Origin: Treponema phagedenis
GTDB lineage: Bacteria; Spirochaetota; Spirochaetia; Treponematales; Treponemataceae
Reading direction: 5' to 3'
Assembly (NCBI RefSeq): GCF_008153345.1
Contig: NZ_CP042818.1
Location: 248,001-312,000, forward strand
DNA length: 64,000 nucleotides
Position 1 is the stretch's first letter. Every line of letters starts with the position of its first letter. A program made the position numbers and the translations under genes. The notes below the pieces were generated by a model. It was not told where the DNA came from. It saw nothing but the letters and a program-made list of their open reading frames with translations, and did not search any database. Of the stretch, positions 17,035 to 25,027 are shown in pieces.

Positions 17035-17324
17035 TTTATAGCAGGCAGCTTTTTTCCGCGCAGATCTGTTTCGGGCTGTATCTGTTGGAGGAAGTCGAAG
17101 CGACTGCACAATATAATGCATACCTGCATTGGTTTTAAGGCGAATTTTTAGTACTCGTGCGGGGCTTTGGGCTGCAGTTTCGCGATGTTGTATTCCGAAA
17201 TTTATATTCAAACTTTTAAAAGCTGCACACATGACTGCGCGCTGTGAAGTATCGACATGGCATTGTATAAAGCGAGCTTTTCCGATATTTTATATGTAAA
17301 TATAATTTAACATGAGGTATTATT

Positions 17325-18776
17325 ATGAATAATAAAGCACGGAATTCCGCTCATGCCGCTTGTACGACAGTGCTGGTCGGTAAAAAGGCGAGTATTGACG
17401 GAACTGTTATGGTTGCCAGAAATGAAGATTTTCATGAAGCGATAAGTCCAAAAATTTTTGTGCTGGAGAAAGCGGTGCATGAATCGGGTAGAATTTATAA
17501 GTCGCTTAATACGGGCGTAAAGATTCCGCTTCCCGAAAAAGCATACCGTTATACATCGGTGCCGCAAGCCTATCCGCACGATAAAGAAAACAACGGAGTT
17601 TACGGGGAAGCCGGCATAAATGAAAAAAATATTGCAGTAAGTTCCACTGAAAGCATTTACGGAAACTCGCGGGTTTTGGCGTATGATCCTTTGGTGAAAA
17701 CAGGTATTGCCGAAGATGCCATAAACGATATTGTACTGCCGTATATAAATTCCGCCCGTGAAGGTGTAGATTTTTTAGGGAAGCTTATTGCGGAGTATGG
17801 TTCTGCGGAAGGAAACGGAATTATTTTTGCTGACGTAAATGAAATCTGGTATATGGAAATTCCCTGCGGACATCATTGGGCTGCAGTGCGCATCCCCGAT
17901 GATTGTTACGCTGTTGCGCCGAATCAAACCTCAATAGAAGCTGTTGATTTTGCCGACACCAATAACTATGCATATTCCGACGGCATCCAAGAGTTTGTTG
18001 AAACGCATCATTTAAATCCCGATCGTGCCGGTTTTAATTTTCGGCATATTTTCGGCACTTCAAGCGAACAAGACAGAGTGTATAATACGCCGCGTGCGTG
18101 GTTTGCACAAAAATACTTAAATCCCGAAATTGAACAGTCGCCGACCTCAAATGATATTCCGTTTATTCAAAAAGCAAGCCGTCTTATTTCTGTGGAAGAT
18201 GTTGAGTATATTTTGAGCTCTCATTATAACGAGACGGAATTTGACCCGCTTGGAAACGGCAACACCGAATTTGAAAAAACTCGGTTTAGAGGTATTTCTT
18301 TGTCTCGAACGGCGGAATCTCACATTCTCCAGTTGCGTCCGAATGTTCCCGAAGGGGTTGCAGGCATTCAATGGCTGGCGCTCGGGACGACAGCCTTTGT
18401 GCCGTATGTACCGTTTTTTACCAATGTGCTTGACACTCCGCTTGCATATAAGCGAATGACAAAGCGGGTTTCCGTTGATAACGCATACTGGCTTTTTAAG
18501 CTGGTTGCTCATTTTGTGGAATTACATTATTCAACCTTTAAAAAAGAGAATAATGCATACCTTATCGAAATGCAAAGTTATGGCAGGCGGCGAGTGAAAG
18601 AAATTACCGATGCCGCTTCTAAAATGCCGGCAAAAGAAATGAGTGAATTTTTAACCGAAGAAAATAAAAAAAACGCTGAATACGTACTTTCAAAAACAAA
18701 AGATTATCTTTCGGACTTAATAAAAGATTCTTTCGGATACTCAAAATTAAGTTTCACAATGGACAAGAATCTTTAA
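17325..18776 (+). CDS. C69-family dipeptidase (PepD-like, Ntn hydrolase)
   Basis: A 483-residue N-terminal-nucleophile peptidase. The family cleaves its own short propeptide to expose a catalytic Cys; here that is Cys13 in AACTTVLVGKKAS, followed by the family blocks DGTVMVARNEDF, PEKAYRYTSVPQ, YGEAGINEKNIAVS, and GIIFADVNEIWYMEIPCGHHWAAVRIPDD. Length matches family members from Lactobacillus and Treponema. There is no signal peptide, so a cytoplasmic role in dipeptide use is expected, consistent with amino-acid-dependent treponemes. The ATG has GAGG upstream. Monocistronic with a terminator after it. Confidence 0.92.
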   Translation: MNNKARNSAHAACTTVLVGKKASIDGTVMVARNEDFHEAISPKIFVLEKAVHESGRIYKSLNTGVKIPLPEKAYRYTSVPQAYPHDKENNGVYGEAGINEKNIAVSSTESIYGNSRVLAYDPLVKTGIAEDAINDIVLPYINSAREGVDFLGKLIAEYGSAEGNGIIFADVNEIWYMEIPCGHHWAAVRIPDDCYAVAPNQTSIEAVDFADTNNYAYSDGIQEFVETHHLNPDRAGFNFRHIFGTSSEQDRVYNTPRAWFAQKYLNPEIEQSPTSNDIPFIQKASRLISVEDVEYILSSHYNETEFDPLGNGNTEFEKTRFRGISLSRTAESHILQLRPNVPEGVAGIQWLALGTTAFVPYVPFFTNVLDTPLAYKRMTKRVSVDNAYWLFKLVAHFVELHYSTFKKENNAYLIEMQSYGRRRVKEITDAASKMPAKEMSEFLTEENKKNAEYVLSKTKDYLSDLIKDSFGYSKLSFTMDKNL

Positions 18777-18823
18777 TTGTTTGAAGAAAGAGTTTTTTAC
18801 TTTGCGCTTTATAAAGCCTAAAG

Positions 18824-18856
18824 AAAAGGTCGTCAAATTTTTTGACGGCCTTTTTT
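18824..18856 (+). terminator. Rho-independent terminator after the C69 dipeptidase
   Basis: AAGGTCGTCAA / TTGACGGCCTT with a short T-rich loop and a following T6 run, 47 nt after the stop. The next 220 nt hold no gene; a small palindrome ATCCTA-t-TAGGAT followed by T6 lies near 18992. Confidence 0.88.
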
Positions 18857-19078
18857 GTTTACTAAGCTAAATGTATAGAAAAGACTCAACATCTTTTTGA
18901 CAGACAATCAAAATTGCTCCCATAAAGAATCGGATGAGCTTTTTAAGTGCAGTAATCGTAAAAAGCTAAACACCGCGCGCGAGGGATTTGATCCTATTAG
19001 GATTGTTTTTTGTTTATCCTTGTAATCAATTTTTCTCTATTCATGCTCTGAAATGAGGGTAATTGCTATAAAACTTCC

Positions 19079-19933
19079 CTATTGTACATCAAGATGCATT
19101 TTTTTTGTCGGAGCAGGGTATTCAGAATCAATTAGTTGTAAATCTTCGTCAGTTAAATGAATTGAATCGGCGGCGGCATTTAAAAGCGTGCGTTCTTTAC
19201 GGGCACTTTTCGGTATCGCAACCGTTTTGCCGTTTCGAATACTCCACGCCAATAGAATTTGCGAAACATCCGCCTTATATTTTTGCGCAAGCTTTACAAT
19301 TACGGGATTTGTAAAAAGCCCTTTTCTAAGGTCGCCGCCTTGTGCCAACGGACAGTATGCCATCAAGGCGACTTGGTGTTTTATCATCCATGGCAAAAGA
19401 CTGAATTCAATTCCTCGTGAACCGAGATGATACAAAACCTGATTTACCATACAATGGTTGCCGTTGCGGCAACTTAGGAGCTCCTCCATGTCATCAATAT
19501 CAAAATTCGAAACGCCCCAAGCACGAATCTTGCCTTTTTGTACCATTTCTTCCATGCGGTCAACTGTTTCCTGAAGCGGGTATGAGCCTCTCCAATGGTA
19601 GAGATACAAATCCAAGTAATCCGTTTTTAAACGGTTGAGGCTGCCGTCCAACGAGCGCTCTAACTTTTGACCTCCGGCATTTTGCGGAAGAACTTTGGAA
19701 ACAATATACAAGTCCTTTCGATTGATCGCATTGATTGCTTCACCGACGAGTTGCTCTGCTCGGCCGTTGCCGTACATTTCGGCGGTATCAATGAGGGTCA
19801 TTCCAGAAGCAATCCCTGCTTGAATACTTTCAATTTCATGAGTTCTTGTTTTTTCATTATCTCCGATATGCCAAGTTCCTTGACCAAGAGCGGGTATGCG
19901 TGTGCCGTTTGCAAGTGTGATTTTATGTTTCAT
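19079..19933 (-). CDS. Aldo/keto reductase
   Basis: A 284-residue NAD(P)H-dependent oxidoreductase with a TIM barrel. The catalytic tetrad is visible: Asp in LIDTAEMYGNGRAE, Tyr of the same motif, Lys in IVSKVLPQNAG, and His in LYLYHWRGSYP. The cofactor-binding end shows AIPKSARKERTLLNAA. Signature 1 (GMTLIDTAEMYGNGRAEQLVGEA) and signature 2 (MEEMVQKGKIRAWGVSNFD) are both present. The ATG has AAGGAG at good spacing. It stands alone; the physiological carbonyl substrate cannot be named. Confidence 0.93.
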   Translation of the reverse strand: MKHKITLANGTRIPALGQGTWHIGDNEKTRTHEIESIQAGIASGMTLIDTAEMYGNGRAEQLVGEAINAINRKDLYIVSKVLPQNAGGQKLERSLDGSLNRLKTDYLDLYLYHWRGSYPLQETVDRMEEMVQKGKIRAWGVSNFDIDDMEELLSCRNGNHCMVNQVLYHLGSRGIEFSLLPWMIKHQVALMAYCPLAQGGDLRKGLFTNPVIVKLAQKYKADVSQILLAWSIRNGKTVAIPKSARKERTLLNAAADSIHLTDEDLQLIDSEYPAPTKKMHLDVQ

Positions 19934-20069
19934 ATTTCTCCTTCACGTATAGCAAAAACTTGCTATTAATTTCACAGTGTTCAGACTCACTGTTTTATAT
20001 AAAACCCTTTACGAGCTTTCCGCTGTTTCATACTGCGGCGTAAAAAGCATTTAGACTTAAAAATGCTTG

Positions 20070-20390
20070 ATACCCTACGAGTTTTAAAGCTTTGCAAATA
20101 ATTTTGCCGTCCTTGTCAAGACCAAACCAATGAGTTTAAAAACTCCCTGTTATAAAAAGAGTCAGACCCGACGGTTTAGTTTTTGCCATCCGTGGCAAAA
20201 ACTAAACCACGAGTTTTAAAAGCACTTGGAAAAAGTTTGTGCTTTTAAAACATCGTTTCTGCGTGGAACCATGGGCGTCCGTGCCCGTTCTGAGTTTGCC
20301 GTCCGTGGCAAAATGAACCCTGCGAGTTTTAAAGCTTTGCAAACTGCCTTGCTTTAAAACATTGCTGCAGTTCGGAACTCCAAGCCGTTT
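20070..20390 (-). repeat. Palindromic intergenic repeat, copy R7 (inverted, compound)
   Basis: H4 (20173-20208) has perfect 15-bp arms GGTTTAGTTTTTGCC and GGCAAAAACTAAACC around ATCCGT. A variant GTTTTAAAAGCAC / GTGCTTTTAAAAC hairpin follows (13 bp; cf. GC and GCGC versions elsewhere). H2 near 20271-20288 has GGGC/GCCC arms around GTCCGT. At least two partial units are joined. It separates the aldo/keto reductase from the GntR genes. Confidence 0.8.
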
Positions 20391-20532
20391 GTTAATGCTT
20401 TGATTATGGCACGTTAATTACAAAACGCTACACTAATTGCTTCAAGTGCATTCTCTTCCGGCGTAAAAGGTAACCGCAAAACATATTGTCCTACTTGAAG
20501 AAAAACTCAAACCGCAACGACCGTATACCGCG

Positions 20533-21178
20533 CTATCTATAATGAGTTAAAATTGATTCTTTGCTGCGATATAAATGCTGTCTCATTAAATCCCGTGCAA
20601 GCTCGCCGTTTTCCGCGATAAGCGCATCAAGGATTTCCTTGTGTTCTTTCATGGACATTTTGGCATACTCCGCATTGGACATGATTTTATTTACGGAAAG
20701 CCCGTTCCACAAATCTTTGAGAGTTGTTATCAGCTTATCGTTTTTTGCTAATTTCCATATTTCAAGATGGAAGGCGTAGTTGTAATTTGAGTAATCTGAA
20801 AAATTCTTTTTTGCAATCTCCGCTTTTGCGGCTTCGTAAGAGTTGATAAGTTTTTCTAAACTACCCTTGTTTATAACCGTAAGATAACAAGCTTCGCCCT
20901 CAAGAATTGCACGCAAATCATAATGGTCGCTGATATACTTTTCGTTTAAGCCAAGCACAACCGCACGTTTATTTTTTTTTGTATTCAATTAATCCGTCTC
21001 GCTGTAATACCTGCAACGCCTCGCGAACCGGTGTAACGCTTACTCCAAGAGAAGTGGCAATACTTTCAAGAATAAGTTCCGTTCCTTCGGCTATTTCTCG
21101 GGAAAAAATTGCCTTCCTAAGTTGAGAGCAAACTTTTTCTTTTGCGGAAATAATTTCAATAGGCTCAAGGTTAAGCAT
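20533..21178 (-). pseudogene. GntR/FCD-family regulator, broken at a 9-A tract
   Basis: Two frames together make one normal regulator of about 214 residues. The first (ATG at 21178, GAAGAGG seven bases upstream) has the GntR winged helix: VCSQLRKAIFSREIAEGTELILESIATSLGVSVTPVREALQVLQRDGLIEY. It then stops because of nine A residues in the coding strand (20972-20980); eight would restore KKNKRAVVLGLNEKYI and the helical FCD ligand domain (DLRAILEGEACYL ... FHLEIWKLAKND ... EHKEILDALIAENGELARDLMRQHL). The distal frame has only TTG as a start and no SD. This is either a real inactivation, slippage at the A-tract (transcriptional or phase variation), or a homopolymer error. It overlaps the upstream GntR gene. 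Confidence 0.75.
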
Positions 21179-21773
21179 CCTCAAACCTCTTCCGAATTAA
21201 ATTTTTGCTCAGCTCGGCATAATACGCTTCATAATTTTTTTTAAAATTATCAAAATCGGTGAGTGTGCGTAAGTTTTTAAACAGCGCTTTATTATTTTTG
21301 CATTCAAAGCAGCCGGTTTTAATAAAATATAATAGATTCATATGCATTCGCTTTAAATAATTATTTTTGATTTTTGAATTTAAAAATATATGTATTTCAT
21401 AAGATTTGTCAACCTTTGCTAACAGCTGCTCAAATTCATTGTGTTCTTCATTGTTAAAATTACGTATGGACTCTAATTCAAAATTGAGCGCTACTTGGAA
21501 TATCCTTATAATTTCTTCTGCAGAAAAATCAACGGTAAAAAAATGCCGCGTTGCTTTTCTGTACACAAGCCCAAGGCTTTCAAGTGTCATCAATGTTTCC
21601 CGAATAGGAATTCGAGAAACCCCAAGCGCTTTTGCAAGCTCTTCTTGTTTTAAATTATATCCGCCGGGAATTTCTCCCGTGATAATTTTTTCAGTTAAAA
21701 TTTCAGTGATTGTATCTTTTGTTCTTTTATTTATTTCCACAACACTACCTGTGCTGATTATAGGAAATATCAA
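21171..21773 (-). CDS. GntR/FCD-family transcriptional regulator
   Basis: A 200-residue regulator with an N-terminal GntR winged helix (TITEILTEKIITGEIPGGYNLKQEELAKALGVSRIPIRETLMTLESLGLVYR; about residues 20-72) and a short FCD-like helical C-terminal domain with few recognisable metal-binding residues, so the effector domain is degenerate compared with canonical FCD proteins. Its 3' end overlaps the next GntR gene by 8 nt, placing two paralogous regulators in one operon. A start within about 10 codons of the given one is possible, since no strong SD precedes it. No obvious target operon is adjacent. FadR/VanR-like control of catabolism is a family-level guess. Confidence 0.8.
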   Translation of the reverse strand: MIFPIISTGSVVEINKRTKDTITEILTEKIITGEIPGGYNLKQEELAKALGVSRIPIRETLMTLESLGLVYRKATRHFFTVDFSAEEIIRIFQVALNFELESIRNFNNEEHNEFEQLLAKVDKSYEIHIFLNSKIKNNYLKRMHMNLLYFIKTGCFECKNNKALFKNLRTLTDFDNFKKNYEAYYAELSKNLIRKRFEDA

Positions 21774-21943
21774 ATTTTTAGTAAAGACAGAGAATTTTTT
21801 ATTTATTCAGATGTTTCGGTAAATATCGCAAGCATAATTTTCCGGCTTGCATATACTGTACTTAAAAAATGCCGCAATCAGTGCCAAACAGTGCGATACG
21901 TATTTTTGATGAGGATTCGTAAGTGCCGGTAAAAGATTGATGT

Positions 21944-21974
21944 ACACCGATATTTCATGTTGAAATATCGGTGT
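21944..21974. other. Perfect 14-bp hairpin with an SD and mini-ORF after it
   Basis: Arms ACACCGATATTTCA and TGAAATATCGGTGT with a three-base loop. Immediately after it on the plus strand come GAGGAG and an ATG opening a six-codon ORF (MNAAFN, 21988-22008). No T-run follows on either strand. It lies in a 339-nt gap between two minus-strand genes. It could be a terminator for the gene to its right, a leader-peptide relic, or an operator. Nothing else is visible in the gap. Confidence 0.5.
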
Positions 21975-22112
21975 GTGAGGAGTTTTTATGAATGCCGCTT
22001 TTAATTAAAAAATCAACGTGGTTTGACAAAGCGTTGTTGATGCATAGAAAAAAGACAGCATCTCCCGTTTTAAATTTAGGTTTTTATAGCCCTAACAGCC
22101 CAGCCCGTTCGC

Positions 22113-22325
22113 TTATGCAACAACAGAAGCTTTTTCGGCAACCTTTGTAATATATCCGGTACGTAAGCAAAGGTCAAACAAGGATTTCTCCATAAATTCT
22201 TCGCGCACTTTTTCATAGCCTTCTTTGTCATGACAAATACGCACAAAATAACCGCTTTCATTCTCATTTAAAATTGAAAAATAAGAGATTTCTCCGGGGT
22301 TGCTTTTTATTGAATAAAGTTTCAT
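22113..22325 (-). CDS. Conserved small protein of unknown function
   Basis: A 70-residue soluble protein (MKLYSIKSNPGEISYFSIL...). The ATG has a textbook CGGAGGA seven bases upstream, which supports translation. No signal peptide, membrane helix or metal-binding motif. The pattern (a beta strand, a YFVRICHDKEGYEKVREEF helix, then a short tail ending EKASVVA) suggests a small alpha/beta fold. It is divergent from tatD with 115 nt between them. I do not recognise a family; it may be a treponemal conserved hypothetical. Confidence 0.75.
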   Translation of the reverse strand: MKLYSIKSNPGEISYFSILNENESGYFVRICHDKEGYEKVREEFMEKSLFDLCLRTGYITKVAEKASVVA

Positions 22326-22428
22326 TTGGTTCCTCCGATTAGATTGTTTTCAAATTTAATGCGATTACTGAGATTGCATTAAAAATGCCTATACTTATTT
22401 TTCGGTATGCAAGAAAAATGCTTTAGGA

Positions 22429-22434
22429 TATAAT
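22429..22434 (+). promoter_or_regulatory. -10 box at the tatD start codon
   Basis: TATAAT ends 6 nt before the tatD ATG (22441), preceded by a poor -35 (TATGCA at 17 nt). No standard Shine-Dalgarno is at normal distance (only AGGA at 12 nt), so a leaderless or near-leaderless mRNA is likely. Confidence 0.5.
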
Positions 22435-22440
22435 GTTTAT

Positions 22441-23229
22441 ATGTATAGTGATGCTCATATGCATATTTTCGATTTACAACAGCGGCAAAAAGCACCTTTT
22501 TCTCTGCCTGATGATTTAAGAGTCTGTACCTCTGCCCACGAACGGGAAGAATTTCTTTTTCATGAAAAAATAAAACAGATGCAGGAAGCAGTTACGGATG
22601 TTCCCGTTCGCAATCGGATTATTCTTTCGTTCGGAATTCATCCGCAGCTTCCGATTCAAAATGAGTTGGATTTTTTGGAAAAGCTCTTAAAAGAAAAAAG
22701 AATTGCCGCTATAGGAGAGTGCGGATTTGATTTATTCACTGATGAGTATAAGGATACCATCGAACAGCAAAAAGCGGTATGGAATGCGCAGCTTGAGCTC
22801 GCACTCTTTTATCGGACGCCGATTGTTATTCATGTGCGGCGGGCAATGAATCTTTTGTTTGCTGAAACAAACCTGCTCAAAAAATTGCCGGCAGTTATTT
22901 TTCACGGTTGGAGCGGTTCCATTGTCGAAGCGGAGTCATTTTTAAAAAAAGGAGTCCCCGCTTTTTTTTCAATCGGCAAAGCCTTATTACGCGGGCAAAA
23001 AACCGTGCGTGAAGCAGCCACTCATCTGCCGATTACACACATCCTTACCGAAACGGATTCCCCCTATATGACTTTAAAAGGTGAAGCTTTTTCCACAGTA
23101 GACGATATACGGCTTGTGTTTAGCCGCCTTGCAGAACTGCGAGAAATAAAGCTCCAAACCGAACGATTTTTTGAATTGAAAAATATCATTGAAGAAAATT
23201 TTTTTAAAGCTTTTGCACTGAAAGCTTAA
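22441..23229 (+). CDS. TatD-family metal-dependent hydrolase / DNase
   Basis: A 262-residue TIM-barrel hydrolase of the TatD family (3'-5' DNase in characterised members). Metal ligands are in order: HMHIFD (the usual HxH near the N terminus), Glu in IGECGFDLF, His in IVIHVRR, His in FHGWSG and Asp in ETDSPYM. The order and spacing match TatD, though it is shorter in loops than E. coli TatD. Cytoplasmic, no signal. It is read divergently from the small conserved gene. The start coincides with a TATAAT box 6 nt away. Function in DNA repair or turnover is inferred from the family. Confidence 0.85.
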   Translation: MYSDAHMHIFDLQQRQKAPFSLPDDLRVCTSAHEREEFLFHEKIKQMQEAVTDVPVRNRIILSFGIHPQLPIQNELDFLEKLLKEKRIAAIGECGFDLFTDEYKDTIEQQKAVWNAQLELALFYRTPIVIHVRRAMNLLFAETNLLKKLPAVIFHGWSGSIVEAESFLKKGVPAFFSIGKALLRGQKTVREAATHLPITHILTETDSPYMTLKGEAFSTVDDIRLVFSRLAELREIKLQTERFFELKNIIEENFFKAFALKA

Positions 23230-23356
23230 AACATTTATCCTTGCTTTTGAAAATCGTCACTGATCGCAGCGGTTTTATGCAGAAATAATGCTTTAAAATA
23301 AGGAGATTGCTAAAACTTGGTTCCGTATAATAAAAAGTGGACATTGTTATAGCGGC

Positions 23357-23385
23357 TTGACAATTATTTCCATACCTATTGCAAT
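23357..23385 (+). promoter_or_regulatory. Candidate promoter for the two phosphoglycerol-transferase-like genes
   Basis: TTGACA, 17-nt spacer, TGCAAT (4/6 to consensus), about 90 nt before the start codon at 23477. A TATAAT at 23326 is an alternative -10 with no good -35. Confidence 0.4.
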
Positions 23386-23476
23386 AATAATTAAAAAAAT
23401 ATATCATCCAGGTTTATTGTACATTTTAAACTGATACGGAAATACCGGAATTTATTAATTATCTTCAGGAGCAATT

Positions 23477-25003
23477 ATGTTCACGATTAAAAAAAATATA
23501 AAAAGACAATATTCATCTCTTTTTTTTACTTCAATTGTGGTCCTTTTTGTTTCATTTTTAATCATCGGTATGCTTTGGGTAAAAAAAACATATTCAAATT
23601 TAAATATTGAGCAACTTATTTTCTTCCGTAGCGTTCCCACTGCGGGGGCTCCGTCAGATTTTGTTATTTTATCGTATATAAAGGTTTTCGTAATACCCTT
23701 TTGTATAACCGTTTTTTATTTTTTTAGTGCACTTTTTTTTAAACAAGCTCTGTTCATCAATTTAAAAAAAAAGCAGATTCAAATTTTCCCTTTTTTTATA
23801 AAACCGCGTCCGCGAAATATATTTTTATTTATCACTGTCTGGCTTCTTGTTTTTCTTGGTTTTTGGCAATGTAAAATAAAATTCTTTACTTATGTTTATT
23901 ATCAATACCAACCGGAAACCGATTTATATTCAAAGTATTATGTTGATCCAAGCAAGGTTGAATTTACTTTTCTGGCGAAAAAAAAGAATTTGATTTTTCT
24001 TTATCTGGAATCGGTAGAGGCAAGTATCACCGCAAAAGAATACGGCGGTTTGCTTCCATATGATACTATTCCCGAATTGAGAAAAATAGCCGAAGAAAAT
24101 CTTTCCTTCAGTCACGGAGAAAAACTCGGCGGAGCTACACAAGTTCTTGGTACAAGTCATTCGCTTGCGTCGCTTGTAAATACATCACTAGGCGTTCCTG
24201 AAATGCTCCCTCCGTTTTTTTCGGAAAACCTAAAATCTCATTTTTTTACGGGAGGGTATGGACTTGGCGATATCTTATTTGATAACGGATATACAAATAT
24301 TTTCATTTCAAGCTCATGCCCTCAGTACGGATATCAAGATGTTTTTGTAAAAAACCATAAAAATTTTTCAATTTTTGATCTTAACCACTATCGCTCAATA
24401 GGAAAACTGGATAAAGACTATCAGGTTTGGTGGGGCTTTGAAGACAGTAAACTTTTTCAGTTTGCAAAAGAAGAGTTAGCCGAGCTTTCAGAAAAAGAAG
24501 AACCTTTTTTCTTAATGCTTTTTACGGGGAATACTCACACGCCGAAAGGGTATTTAGAAAAAGATGCCGAGAAAAAATTTAAAAATCAAATTCATAATGT
24601 GTTTGCCGATTCTTCAAAACAAGTAGGAGAATTTATTCAGTGGCTAAAAAAACAAAGCTTTTACGAAGATTCGGTAATTGTTATTTTAGGCGATCATCAG
24701 TATATGGGAGATGATTTATATTCAAAGAATATTAAAGAAAAAGATCGGCATACGTATAATGCGATTATCAATTCTCAGGTACACACAGTACAAACTAAAA
24801 ACAGAGTATTTGCGACTTTTGATTTTTATCCCACAATAGTGGAAGCGTTGGGTATTCGGTTTCATGCGAAAGGGCTTGGTTTAGGGCGGTCCCTTTTTTC
24901 AGGAGAAAAAACACTGCTTGAAGAAATCGGGGTAAATAAATTTAATGAGGAAATTCAGCGGCGTTCTTCTTTTTATCAAAATCATATTATTCAAAAAAAA
25001 TAA
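23477..25003 (+). CDS. Membrane-bound LtaS/MdoB-like phosphoglycerol transferase (first copy)
   Basis: A 508-residue sulfatase-fold membrane enzyme. About three hydrophobic segments lie in the first 150 residues, then a large extracytoplasmic alkaline-phosphatase-fold domain: FLYLESVEASI (first metal motif), the TQVLGTSHSLASLV block (position of the catalytic Thr in the family), GYGLGDILFDNGY, WWGFEDSKLF, FTGNTHTPKGYL and VIVILGDHQYMGDD (metal-binding DH). Family members move phosphoglycerol from phosphatidylglycerol to glycans or lipoteichoic acid. The ATG has CAGGAG upstream. It is followed after 24 nt by a paralogue, so the pair arose by tandem duplication. In a spirochete the acceptor is probably a membrane glycolipid or periplasmic glycan; this is inference. 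Confidence 0.85.
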   Translation: MFTIKKNIKRQYSSLFFTSIVVLFVSFLIIGMLWVKKTYSNLNIEQLIFFRSVPTAGAPSDFVILSYIKVFVIPFCITVFYFFSALFFKQALFINLKKKQIQIFPFFIKPRPRNIFLFITVWLLVFLGFWQCKIKFFTYVYYQYQPETDLYSKYYVDPSKVEFTFLAKKKNLIFLYLESVEASITAKEYGGLLPYDTIPELRKIAEENLSFSHGEKLGGATQVLGTSHSLASLVNTSLGVPEMLPPFFSENLKSHFFTGGYGLGDILFDNGYTNIFISSSCPQYGYQDVFVKNHKNFSIFDLNHYRSIGKLDKDYQVWWGFEDSKLFQFAKEELAELSEKEEPFFLMLFTGNTHTPKGYLEKDAEKKFKNQIHNVFADSSKQVGEFIQWLKKQSFYEDSVIVILGDHQYMGDDLYSKNIKEKDRHTYNAIINSQVHTVQTKNRVFATFDFYPTIVEALGIRFHAKGLGLGRSLFSGEKTLLEEIGVNKFNEEIQRRSSFYQNHIIQKK

Positions 25004-25027
25004 ATATCTATGGAGGGCTCTTCCTTA

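Noticed and set aside
16982-17324. RNase P RNA or other structured RNA between ugpC and the dipeptidase gene
   Set aside because: A GAGGAAGTC motif was noticed, but the conserved RNase P core sequences are absent.
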